From contig NZ_LT707006.1 in NCBI RefSeq assembly GCF_900155865.1, positions 4,633,779-4,697,778 on the forward strand: a stretch of DNA of 64,000 bases. Reading direction: 5' to 3'. Below are positions 19,301-28,315 of the stretch, one piece after another. Numbering within the stretch: the stretch's first letter is position 1; each line of letters begins with the position of its first letter. The stretch comes from Bacteroides bouchesdurhonensis. Lineage in GTDB: Bacteria > Bacteroidota > Bacteroidia > Bacteroidales > Bacteroidaceae. The notes below the pieces were generated by a model, which was given only the letters and a program-made list of their open reading frames with translations, made no database searches and was not told where the DNA came from. The translations under genes were made by a program, and so were the position numbers.

Positions 19301-22027
19301 CGAATCGGATAAGATCAAGACTTTACTCTCTACCAACTCTGTCTGATTGAATACATTCACCATTACATACGCATCTTTCTCTGAAGTACCGTAATAGAAT
19401 ACGGCCGGATGTGTTGCATCAAACTGAAGATTATCTTTATAGAACCAGACCGGAGTTTCAACAGGCGGACGTGTCTCGTTGATAGAAAAGAGAGCAACAT
19501 CGGTAAGAGCTTCCACTTCTTTATCTTGATTATCTTTAACCGACATCTTTAGCATATACACACCCGAAGGTATATTTTTCCAATCAAACTTCATGTCTTT
19601 ATTAGCAATAAATGTACCGGTAACAGTTGGCACTTCTTCCAGTTCTTTCATCTGTTTATCTTTGGCACGGAACAAACGATAAGTACCTTCCATCTCCATC
19701 GGTTGCATATTCAGATTCTGTACTTTGAACATTACCGATGCAGAATCTTCCTTATTTATCTTCCTTTCACAAACCACTTGTAAATTCAGTGAATGTTTAC
19801 CGGCAGTGACAACATCGCCAGACGTTTGTGTTTCACCCGCAGCATTTGTAACAGTAGCCTGTATTTGATAGTGATAGTATATCTTATCATCATTCATATA
19901 ACGTGGATCCTCTTCCAGATATACCGGTATTGAAAATTCCCCTTTACCATCTACCGTTACCTCACCGGAAGAAATATGAACTTCCTCCATATTATGCCTA
20001 TATCTATAAGTTAAACGTTTTATCGTATATTTAGCAGAAAGATTCTGCAACAGCACACCGTTATAAGATTGCACTTTGCCTTTTACCTGTACTTCGTCTC
20101 CCAATTGATAACTCCCCTGTTGTTTTTCAAAAGTAATATCAAAAGTAGGGCGTTTATAATCTTCCACCAGGATACTGCATGCTCCATACGGAGTTTCCAG
20201 CTTGAACTTACCATTGAGGCAAATAGAAGGTAAAGTAAAGTCTGTTGTAAATGAACCGAAATCATTGGTACGCAACGTTTTATTTCCTACTTCCTGCTTA
20301 TTTGCATCCATCAAAGCAAGTGTATATTCTTCATCCGGAATCACATAAGTCGAATCTTTCTCCATCTTATAGGCTATTCCTTTCACATATACAGTTTGTC
20401 CGGGGCGATATAAGGCTTTGTCCGTCAGTAATATTACTCTCTCTAACACCCTATTATCATCAAAACGTCCGACTCCTCCTCTATTATAGAATTGTTTCAA
20501 CATAGCCGTATCGTCATCTTTCGTAGCCACCAAATATTGGTAACTAAACCGGTGAATGTCAATTCTTCCATCTTCTCCTGTGTCGGTAAACTGTTTGAAT
20601 CCATTGTCTTCATAGAAGGTAACCCGTGTATTCGGAATAGGATGTCCTGTTTGCGCATCTAATGTGAAAATGGCTAATTGGTCCTGTGGCAAAGGACAAG
20701 TCAGTACCTTAATACGAGTCACAGCAAATTCTTTCTCGATAACCTCCTTTTCAGTTGGATTATCAGGTACGACACGCATGACATATGCTCCTAGCTCTTG
20801 CGGGGCATTGAATGTAAAAACAGTATCTTGCAATTGATATTCTTCCGAACGAGTCAATGAATAATGTTGCTCCGATATCAGGTTCTTTGACTGATAAAGT
20901 TGAATAGTAAATCCGTCCAGATTTTTGTGATTTGCTTTAAAATCAATCTTCTCGCCCGGATATGCAGTAGAAGATATATCTACTGATAAAGAAGTACATA
21001 AAATATTCTTCCGAATATTCTTCAAGATATTAATCCTGTAATAGTCGGGATATAGACGAATGGCCTCATCACATAGTTGCAATGCTGTCACCCACTGTTC
21101 TCTCCCAAAAGCATAATATGCTTTTGCCCGGTACACTTCAGCACATACTTCCAAAGATTTATAGTTAGCAATCAATTCATTCAAGCCAGCTATATAGAAG
21201 TTCTTGGGTAAGCCAATCCCTGCTTGTTTCCCTTTTACAGGTGACGGTTTTTCAACATATCTCGTAATATTCAGCCATCTGAGGTAATCTAAAGAAGCCA
21301 ATAGAATTCCTTCCTTATCTTCTTTCTTCCGATAAGCGGAAATCATATTTTTATAAAGTGTAGCAATTTCCTGCTTCACATCTTTACTCTGGCTCAACTC
21401 CAATTCATCTATTTCCGTTAAAGCTTCAATGCTACGGGAAGCCAGCAGATGATACATATCATGATGGTAATACTCACTTGCTTCGCCCAATTCGACAAAC
21501 GGTATATAGGTACGAGAAGAAGTTTTCAGTAACAGCACGGAATCTTTCACAGCTTCGCGGGCGTGCATCCCAATCTTCTCTATAAACATATTGCCAGTCC
21601 ATTCTTTTATATCACCAGGGATTTTACCTGCTATTTCCTTCTGACGCCGAAGTGCCCATCTATTTTGCTGAGCATAGTCCGCATAAATTCCGGCAATCAA
21701 CGAATGTAAAATAGCACGGTCCATAGACACTTTTGTTTGTTGCACCCATTGCTCCAACCCTTGCAGATTAATATAAAAACTATCGGGAGCAATCGTTTCA
21801 CGATATTTCATCCGCCACATATAAGCTTTCAGCATTTGAGGAGAGTCCTTTTTCTTCTCTGCTTTCCGGTAGATTTTATCCGTTAGGTCTACCAAGGTTC
21901 GGGGCAAGTTGTTCTTTTCCGCTTGCTCTACTTGTTTCCACAATTCGTCAAAAGATTGTGCTTGCATCCCCGGAATACTTACCAGACACAACAGCATGAA
22001 TACTCCAACCAACTTTATGTTCATCAC
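16364..22027 (-). CDS. Alpha-2-macroglobulin-like protein, paralog 1
   Basis: Exported giant protein of 1,887 aa. Signal peptide 1-23 (type I, ending GMQAQ), then a helical N-terminal region (about 25-345), MG-type beta-sandwich domains with the MG2 motif LTDKALYRPGQTVYVKG (about 535), and a highly variable segment (about 1000-1112). The A2M core follows from about 1118 (ETAFFYPQLRTN, LTRWNFRGYSHTK), then an alpha/alpha-toroid-like C-terminal half and a receptor-binding-like end. At the thioester position (about 1330) it reads LPTNADAFSWATAYYAN instead of the canonical GCxEQ, so covalent trapping is not possible. Likely periplasmic. It sits last in a four-paralog tandem; the gap to paralog 2 is 143 bases with no obvious terminator. 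Confidence 0.88.
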   Translation of the reverse strand: MMNIKLVGVFMLLCLVSIPGMQAQSFDELWKQVEQAEKNNLPRTLVDLTDKIYRKAEKKKDSPQMLKAYMWRMKYRETIAPDSFYINLQGLEQWVQQTKVSMDRAILHSLIAGIYADYAQQNRWALRRQKEIAGKIPGDIKEWTGNMFIEKIGMHAREAVKDSVLLLKTSSRTYIPFVELGEASEYYHHDMYHLLASRSIEALTEIDELELSQSKDVKQEIATLYKNMISAYRKKEDKEGILLASLDYLRWLNITRYVEKPSPVKGKQAGIGLPKNFYIAGLNELIANYKSLEVCAEVYRAKAYYAFGREQWVTALQLCDEAIRLYPDYYRINILKNIRKNILCTSLSVDISSTAYPGEKIDFKANHKNLDGFTIQLYQSKNLISEQHYSLTRSEEYQLQDTVFTFNAPQELGAYVMRVVPDNPTEKEVIEKEFAVTRIKVLTCPLPQDQLAIFTLDAQTGHPIPNTRVTFYEDNGFKQFTDTGEDGRIDIHRFSYQYLVATKDDDTAMLKQFYNRGGVGRFDDNRVLERVILLTDKALYRPGQTVYVKGIAYKMEKDSTYVIPDEEYTLALMDANKQEVGNKTLRTNDFGSFTTDFTLPSICLNGKFKLETPYGACSILVEDYKRPTFDITFEKQQGSYQLGDEVQVKGKVQSYNGVLLQNLSAKYTIKRLTYRYRHNMEEVHISSGEVTVDGKGEFSIPVYLEEDPRYMNDDKIYYHYQIQATVTNAAGETQTSGDVVTAGKHSLNLQVVCERKINKEDSASVMFKVQNLNMQPMEMEGTYRLFRAKDKQMKELEEVPTVTGTFIANKDMKFDWKNIPSGVYMLKMSVKDNQDKEVEALTDVALFSINETRPPVETPVWFYKDNLQFDATHPAVFYYGTSEKDAYVMVNVFNQTELVESKVLILSDSIVRFEYPYRETYGDGITVNLCMAKNGKWYQDELRLEKRVPEDKLSMKWEVFRNKLYPGQKEEWKLTIKAPQGQAADAEMLAMMYDASLDKLYLDPPMYFLPQRRRMLPIIRWTTNGILRYEFNYWNIDYLKTPSLEYDRFAKQSSPDNDIKLEEGFTTNEKVIGIAGKKISTENLFKQLNARTPANSNTLTGNVILPEKPYLAVAAGVRTNLLETAFFYPQLRTNKQGEVSFSFTVPENLTRWNFRGYSHTKNMMLGTLDGEATTSKEFMLTPNLPRFVRVGDKTSIAASISNMTGKIQSGTACMILFDPMTDKVISTQKQDFAVEAGKTIGVNFLFTVTDEYEILGCRLVADSEIFSDGEQHLLAVLSNKEHLIETLPMPIRGEETRTFSLDTLFNRHSTTATSRKLTVEFAGNPSWYAVQALPSLALPTNADAFSWATAYYANTLATYIINNQPRIKSVFDSWKLQGGTKDTFVSNLQKNQEIKNIILSESPWVLESQTETQQKERIMTLFDLNTIHNKNSSALMMLKGLQNSDGGWSWYMGMDSSPYVTAFIVGMNARLIMLTHETPTDEVSAMQEAAFNYLHRSALKEYRETLEVRKKGKKSTGISGSILNYLYLIAISGEKVPAANQEAYTYYLSKVSELLSSSSEDAKAFAAIVLAKAGKIKEAQKFIASLKEHLTKTDELGMFFDFNNNPYTWSGMKLRTHVTVMEALSLVGGNDAIVEDMKLWLLKQKQTQQWHSPLASVDAIYALLMKGTNLLDHQENVRISIADETLQTTSPDKTTIPELGYIKRTFTQQNILDSRTIEVQKKDPGIAWGAVYAEYDSPIRDVKQQGKELKVKKQLYVERMAATNTVQLEPITEKTVLRVGDKVVSRLSIRVDRPMDFVQLKDQRGVCFEPIGNLSGYHWNNGLGYYIDIKDASTNFFFDRLVKGSYTLEYSYRVSREGTYETGLATLQCAYAPEYASHSVSMQVTVE

Positions 22028-22095
22028 TTCTTCTATTTAAGTTCAACAATCACTTTCTCATATATTACAAATAAAACAAAAAATATCAAAATGGC

Positions 22096-22117
22096 AATAC
22101 TATTCAGTCTAAAAGAT
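22096..22117 (-). promoter_or_regulatory. Conserved upstream motif of A2M paralog 1
   Basis: ATACTATTCAGTCTAAAAG, about 69 bases upstream of the start. The same motif precedes the other three A2M genes (27875, 34077, 40333). Confidence 0.5.
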
Positions 22118-22170
22118 TGATTAAATATTATCCTCTCCGGATATAATAAGTCCTAACTTTTATCAGGTTA

Positions 22171-25100
22171 CTATTTACTCGAAGCTACTTTCACTGTTGT
22201 CGAAGCGGAATGTGATGCATATTCCGGTGCATATGCACACTGCATAGTAGCCAAACCTGTTTCATAGGTTCCTTCACGAGAGACATAATAACGATACTCC
22301 AACATATAGGTTCCTTTACCCAGATGATCGAAGAAGAAGTTGGTAGAAGCATCTTTAACATCGACATAATAACCAAACCCACTATTCCAACGATAGCCGG
22401 AAATATTAGCAATCGGTTCGAAGCAAGCACCACGCTGATCTTTCAACTGTACAAAATCTATCGGACGGTCTATACGAATACTCAGACGCGAAACAACCTT
22501 ATCGCCTACCCTAAGAACTGTCTCCTCAGTGATAGGCTGTAACTGAGCTACATTATTGACCATACGTTCCACATACAATAGTTTCTGTACATTCAATGCT
22601 CCCCCCTGCTGTTTTACATCACGAACCGGTGATTCATATTCAGCATAAACGGCTCCCCAAGCTATACCCGGATTTTTCTTTTCTACTTTAATGGAACGAG
22701 CATCAACTACATCCTTCTGAGTAAACGAACGTTTCATATATCCCAATCCGGGAACAGTCGTTTTACTCGGAGAGGTTGTTTCCAAAGTTTCGTTAGCTAT
22801 TGTAACTCGTACATCTCCTTGATTATCGAGAAGATTACTTCCTCTCATCAATAAAGCATAAATAGCATCGGCACTGGCTAAAGGAGAATTCCATTGCTGG
22901 GTTTGTTTTTGTTTCAACAGCCAGAATTTCATCTCTTCCACGATTGCATCGTTACCACCAACAAGTTCCAATGCTTCCATCACATCGATATGTGCCTGCA
23001 ATTTCATGCTACCCCAAGTGTAAGGATTCTCATGGAAAGCAAAGAACATTCCCTGTTCATCTGTCTTGGTCAGATGTTCTTTTAGAGAAGCTATAAATTT
23101 TTGAGCTTCTTCCGCTCGGGCGGCTTTGGTCAATATGATGGCAGCAATAGCCTTAGCATCCATAGAAGAAGATGAAAGCATTTCACCGACCTTAGACATA
23201 TAATAATCATAAGCGGCCTTATTGTCAGCAGGAACTTCTTCTCCCGTAATAGCAATCAAATACAAATAGTCTAAGATACTTCCTGAAACACCTGTAGATT
23301 TCATTTCCTCTTTTTGAGCCTTGAGATGTTGCTTATACTCTTCCAAAATAGACTGATGGAGATAATTGAAAGCAGTCCGTTGCATTTTCAAAGCAATACC
23401 GGCAGGTTTCTCGCCAGTCAACATAGCTAAACGAGCATTCAATCCTAATATAAAGGTAGTAACGAAACGACTAGCACTCATTCCCTTATACCATGGCCAA
23501 GCACCATTGGAGTCTTGCAATTTCTGTAACCTTGTCAAAGCAGCAGAGTTATTACTAAGAATATTATTTAAATCGAACAAAGTCGCTATCCGCTCTTTTT
23601 GTTGTTCTTCTGTCTGAGCTTCGAGTACCCAGGGAGATTCAGAAAGAAGAATGTTTTTCACTTCCTGATTCTTTTGCAAGTTACTTAAGAAGGTTTCTTT
23701 GGTCCCTCTCTGCTGTTTCCAACTATCAAATACTGCTTTTATGCGAGGCTGGTTCTTCATGATGTATGCAGCCAATGTATTCGCATAGTATGCAATAGAC
23801 CAAGAAATAGCATTATCATCCGTTGGAAGTGCCAGTGACGGTAATGCTTGAACTGCATACCAAGACGGATTACCGGTAAATTCAATCGTCAATCTTCGAT
23901 CGGTAACTGTTTCACTTTGATGGTTAAATAAACTATCCAGTGAGAAAGTACGTGTTTCTTCACCACGAACGGGCATTGGAAGAGTCTCAACCAAATGTTC
24001 TCTGTCGGTTAATATCGGAAGCAACTGTTGTTCGCCATCGCTGAATGTTCCGCTATCGGCCACTATACGACAACCTATTACTTCATACTCATCACTTACA
24101 GTAAACAAGAAATTTACACCAATTGTCTTTCCTGCCTCTATAGCAAAGTCCTGTTTCTGAGTATTTATCACTTTATCTGTCACCGGATCAAAAAGAATCA
24201 TACTTACAGTTCCCGATTGCTTCTTACCTGTCATGTTAGAGAGAGAAGCAGCGATGGAAGTCTTGTCTCCCACACGTACAAAACGAGGAAGATTAGGAAT
24301 CAGCATAAACTCTTTGCTCGTAGTAGCTTCTCCATCCAGTGTACCCAACATCATATTCTTAGTATGAGAATAACCCCGGAAATTCCAACGCGTCAAGCTT
24401 TCGGGCATTGTGAATGAGAAAGAAACTTCTCCCCGTTCGTTAGTACGAAGCTGTGGATAGAAGAATGCTGTTTCGGAAAGGTTGGTACGAACACCGGTCG
24501 TGGGTTCAATATATGTTTCTATCATTCCCGGGGAAACGTCAAGGGCATCACTTAAAGCTAATGATTTGAGTTGAGCAACATTTACACTTGTTACCGCCCC
24601 GGTTACAGTTATTTTCTTCCGTGCTGCAGTTCCTCTAATTTTAAATTCTGTCGAGGCTCCTTCAAATAATTCCTCCACAGGAGCAGATGGTTGGACCATA
24701 AAATAATCATATTTCAACTTAGGAGTCGTGAAAAAACGATTAGACCAATAATTAAATCTGTTATTCAGAATTTCCCCTCCTCTCCAGTTGATAGATGGAA
24801 TCCTCCGCATATAAGGCAAAATATACATAGGTTGATTGCTCCATATCTTATCCAAAGAGGCGTCGTACATGGTTGCCAACATCTCAGCATCAGCAGGTTG
24901 TCCTTGCGGAGTCTTAATCGTCAATTTCCACTCTTCTTTCTGACCGGGACACAATTTATCACGAAATACGTCCCATTTCATTGACAACTTCTTCTGAGGT
25001 ATCCGCTTCTCCAGCCGCACTTGTTCCTGATATATTTTCCCATCCTTTACCATACAGATATTTACAGTAATACCCTCTCCATAACTCTTTTGATAAGGAT

Positions 25101-27816
25101 ATTCGAAACGAGCAATCGAATCGGACAAATTCAGAATTCGGCTCTCTAATGACTCTGTTTGGTTGAATACATTCACCATAACATGAGCATTTTTTTCCGA
25201 TGTACCGAAATAGAATACTGCCGGATGCATTGTATCAAACTCAACATTGCTCTTGTAGAACCAAGAAGAAGTCTCAATAGGCGGCCGTCTATCATCCGTA
25301 GAAAAGAGAATAACACCTGTATCTGCGGTTACTTCTTTATCTTGACTATCTTTACCCGACATTTTCAACACATACGATCCCGAAGGGAGATTTCTCCAAT
25401 CAAATTTCATGGCTCGATTGGAAATAAATGTTCCAGTAACAGCCGGCACTTCATCCAACTCTTTCATTAATTTATCTTTAGTTCGGAACAAACGATAGGT
25501 ACCTTCCATCTCTATTGGCTGCATATTCAGATTTTGTACCCTGAACATTACCTCCACAGAATCGTCCTTACAGATTCGATCTTCACATACTGCCTGTAAG
25601 TTCAGTGAACGATTTCCGGCAGCTATAATATGAGTAGACATTTGTGTTTCACCCGCAGTATTTGTAACAGTAGTCTCTATTTTATAGTGATAATATCTTT
25701 TATCATCATTTTCATAACGTTTATTCTCTTCCAAACGTACCGGTATAGTAAATTCTCCCTTATCATTTGCTACTACTTCACCGGAAGCTATCGGTACAAT
25801 GTCCGTAAAACGCCAAAGATTATAATCCAACCGCGTTACTTTATATTTAACAGGAAGATCCTGCAACAGAATACCGCTAAAAGCTTGTACCTTTCCTTTC
25901 ACCAACACCTCATCTCCCAATTGATAACTTCCTTGTTGTTTTTCAAAAGTAATATCAAATGTAGGACGTTTATAATCCTCTACCTGAATATCTACATTTC
26001 CATTAGGCACTTTTAGTATGAACCTGCCATTCAAACAAACAGAAGGTAGTGTAAAAGAGGTAGTAAACGAGCCAAACTCATTGGTACGTAGTGTTTTCTT
26101 CCCCACTTCCTGAGCATTTGCACCGGTTAAAGTAATTGTATATTCTTTATTCGGAATCACATGAGCCGAATCCAACACCTGTTTATAAGCTATTCCTTTC
26201 ACATATACCGTTTGTCCGGGACGATACAAAGCTCTGTCTGTTAGTAGAATCACATTTTCTTTTGCTTCTTCATCAGTAAAACGACCGATTCCTCCTGCGG
26301 GAATAAACTGCCTCGGCATAGCTTTATCATCACCTTTCACAGCTATCAGTTCCCTATAGGCAGACCTCCAAGGGATTACAAGTTTTCCATCTTCCCCAGT
26401 GTTGAAAGTCTGTACCTGATTATTACTTGAAAAAAATGCAACTCGTGCATTCGAAATAGGATGTCCTGTTTGAGCATCCAAGGTCAGAACTCCTAATTGG
26501 TGTTGCGGCAAAGGACAAGTCAGCACTTTGAAACGAGTTACAGCAAACTCCTTTTCTCTGATTTTTTCTATAGAATCATTAGGAACGATTCGCATGATAT
26601 ATGCCCCTACTTTTTCCGGAGCATTATAGGTAAGAACAGTATCTTTCGACTCATATTCTTTTGAACGGATCAATGAACAGTGTTGTTCCGACACCAAATT
26701 CTTTGACTGATAAAGTTGAATAGTAAATCCATCCAAATTATTGTGATTTACTCTTATCTCCATCTTTTCACTAGGAAATGCAGAACGACCAATGTCCACT
26801 GTTAATGTGGGGGTTAGAATATTTCTCCGAATATTCTTTAAAACATTGATTCTAAAATAATCGGGATACAGGCGAATAGCATCATCACAAATTTGTAAGG
26901 CTGCAACTCGTTGCCCATTCGAAAGAGCATGCTCAGCTTTTGCCCGATACACTTCTGCACATATTTCCAAAGATTTATATTTTTCCAACAGTTTATCCAA
27001 CTCTGTTACATAAAAATTCTGAGGGAGACTGATCAACGAATCCTTGTCAGACTTTATTTCATCCTGCCACTTTAAACAATTTAAAGAAGCTAATACATAA
27101 CCTTCCTTATCATCTTTCCTTTGATAAGTAGAAAGCATATTATTATAAAGTTCAGCAATATCCGGCTTTACATTTCTACTTCGATCGAAATTGGAATCAT
27201 TCATTTTCCTTAAGGCTTCAATACTACGGGAAACCAGTAAATGATACATATCATGATGATAATACTCACTCGTTTCGCCCAATTCTACAAAAGGAAGATA
27301 CGTACGGGAAGATGTTTTTAGTAATAATACAGAATCAGCCACCGCTTCACAGGCATGCATCCGAACTTTATCTACAAATATATTTTCTGTCCATTCCTGA
27401 ATATCATCAGGAACTTCCTCTAGAATTTCACTGCGTTTCCAAAGTGCCCAACTGTTTTTAACTGCATAGTTTGCATAAATTTCGGCAAGCAATGAATGTA
27501 AGATGGCACGGTCTATAGCTACCTCTGTTTGTTTCACCCATTGTTCCAATCCCTTCAGGTTTACATAAAAACTATCTGGAGTTATTGTTTCGCGATACTT
27601 CATCCGCCACATATAAGCTTTCAGCATTTGGGGAGAGTTCTTTTCCTTCACTCCTTTCCGGTAGATCTCGTCTGTTAGCTTTACCACAGTTTCAGGCAAA
27701 CTGTTCTTTTCGGCTTGATCCACCTGTTTCCATAATTTATTGAAAGATTGCGCTTGTATACCCAGAATACTTGCCAGACATAACAGCATGATTACACCCA
27801 TCTGTTTTATATTCAT
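22171..27816 (-). CDS. Alpha-2-macroglobulin-like protein, paralog 2
   Basis: A 1,881-aa paralog of its neighbours with the same layout: type I signal peptide (ending GIQAQ), helical N-terminus, MG2 motif LTDRALYRPGQTVYVKG (about 525), variable central segment (about 990-1105), A2M core (ETAFFYPQLRTN about 1114), and pseudo-thioester region LPTDDNAISWSIAYYAN (about 1328) without Cys-Glu-Gln. The variable segment contains VTGAVTSVNVAQLKS, reminiscent of the start of SusC-type TonB plug domains. The stretch 24363-24490 is nearly identical to 30511-30638 in paralog 3. A2M-like proteins are proposed periplasmic protease traps or envelope-stress proteins; no protease or PbpC partner is adjacent. 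Confidence 0.88.
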   Translation of the reverse strand: MNIKQMGVIMLLCLASILGIQAQSFNKLWKQVDQAEKNSLPETVVKLTDEIYRKGVKEKNSPQMLKAYMWRMKYRETITPDSFYVNLKGLEQWVKQTEVAIDRAILHSLLAEIYANYAVKNSWALWKRSEILEEVPDDIQEWTENIFVDKVRMHACEAVADSVLLLKTSSRTYLPFVELGETSEYYHHDMYHLLVSRSIEALRKMNDSNFDRSRNVKPDIAELYNNMLSTYQRKDDKEGYVLASLNCLKWQDEIKSDKDSLISLPQNFYVTELDKLLEKYKSLEICAEVYRAKAEHALSNGQRVAALQICDDAIRLYPDYFRINVLKNIRRNILTPTLTVDIGRSAFPSEKMEIRVNHNNLDGFTIQLYQSKNLVSEQHCSLIRSKEYESKDTVLTYNAPEKVGAYIMRIVPNDSIEKIREKEFAVTRFKVLTCPLPQHQLGVLTLDAQTGHPISNARVAFFSSNNQVQTFNTGEDGKLVIPWRSAYRELIAVKGDDKAMPRQFIPAGGIGRFTDEEAKENVILLTDRALYRPGQTVYVKGIAYKQVLDSAHVIPNKEYTITLTGANAQEVGKKTLRTNEFGSFTTSFTLPSVCLNGRFILKVPNGNVDIQVEDYKRPTFDITFEKQQGSYQLGDEVLVKGKVQAFSGILLQDLPVKYKVTRLDYNLWRFTDIVPIASGEVVANDKGEFTIPVRLEENKRYENDDKRYYHYKIETTVTNTAGETQMSTHIIAAGNRSLNLQAVCEDRICKDDSVEVMFRVQNLNMQPIEMEGTYRLFRTKDKLMKELDEVPAVTGTFISNRAMKFDWRNLPSGSYVLKMSGKDSQDKEVTADTGVILFSTDDRRPPIETSSWFYKSNVEFDTMHPAVFYFGTSEKNAHVMVNVFNQTESLESRILNLSDSIARFEYPYQKSYGEGITVNICMVKDGKIYQEQVRLEKRIPQKKLSMKWDVFRDKLCPGQKEEWKLTIKTPQGQPADAEMLATMYDASLDKIWSNQPMYILPYMRRIPSINWRGGEILNNRFNYWSNRFFTTPKLKYDYFMVQPSAPVEELFEGASTEFKIRGTAARKKITVTGAVTSVNVAQLKSLALSDALDVSPGMIETYIEPTTGVRTNLSETAFFYPQLRTNERGEVSFSFTMPESLTRWNFRGYSHTKNMMLGTLDGEATTSKEFMLIPNLPRFVRVGDKTSIAASLSNMTGKKQSGTVSMILFDPVTDKVINTQKQDFAIEAGKTIGVNFLFTVSDEYEVIGCRIVADSGTFSDGEQQLLPILTDREHLVETLPMPVRGEETRTFSLDSLFNHQSETVTDRRLTIEFTGNPSWYAVQALPSLALPTDDNAISWSIAYYANTLAAYIMKNQPRIKAVFDSWKQQRGTKETFLSNLQKNQEVKNILLSESPWVLEAQTEEQQKERIATLFDLNNILSNNSAALTRLQKLQDSNGAWPWYKGMSASRFVTTFILGLNARLAMLTGEKPAGIALKMQRTAFNYLHQSILEEYKQHLKAQKEEMKSTGVSGSILDYLYLIAITGEEVPADNKAAYDYYMSKVGEMLSSSSMDAKAIAAIILTKAARAEEAQKFIASLKEHLTKTDEQGMFFAFHENPYTWGSMKLQAHIDVMEALELVGGNDAIVEEMKFWLLKQKQTQQWNSPLASADAIYALLMRGSNLLDNQGDVRVTIANETLETTSPSKTTVPGLGYMKRSFTQKDVVDARSIKVEKKNPGIAWGAVYAEYESPVRDVKQQGGALNVQKLLYVERMVNNVAQLQPITEETVLRVGDKVVSRLSIRIDRPIDFVQLKDQRGACFEPIANISGYRWNSGFGYYVDVKDASTNFFFDHLGKGTYMLEYRYYVSREGTYETGLATMQCAYAPEYASHSASTTVKVASSK

Positions 27817-28315
27817 AACTTCTTCATTTTTAATCCAATAATCACTTTACTACAAATAATTATATTCAAAGACTTATACTTTTCAGTCTAAATCATAAAT
27901 AGTGTGTTATCCTCCCTGAATCTCATAATTCTGTCCATCATTATGAGATTCGCATTTCCTCAAAAAGGCAATTAACATAGACTGTAAATCTATAATTGCT
28001 TTGGATGATCTTATTTTCATGGCTTCTATATCTATTTTATTAATATCACTTTTCTATTAGTGTTATTATATAGATGCAGAATTCACACTAATTCCATAAA
28101 CAGTTTCTACTTTTTTTATTTTTTATTTTGCTAAGCTCCCTTCTATAAACGAAAGTTCTCAAGTCAGCAGTAAAATAATGCGTTTATATTTGCCGTTATG
28201 GTTCATCCAAACTAAAGAAGTTACGATGTATTTCAGTCGCCCTATTATTAAAAACAGCAATTCCAAATGTTAAAATCATACAGTTTGAATAGAATTTGCA
28301 GTATTTCATTACGCC
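27817..28315. other. Intergenic region between A2M paralogs 2 and 3
   Basis: 499 bases without a credible gene. It holds the shared upstream motif of paralog 2 (27875-27896) and a perfect 12-bp inverted repeat GAATCTCATAAT / ATTATGAGATTC (27918-27951) with a 10-base loop. Beyond these I see only AT-rich sequence and no clear terminator for paralog 3. Confidence 0.6.
27875..27896 (-). promoter_or_regulatory. Conserved upstream motif of A2M paralog 2
   Basis: ATACTTTTCAGTCTAAATC, 59 bases upstream of the start; aligned with the copies before the other three A2M genes. Confidence 0.5.
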
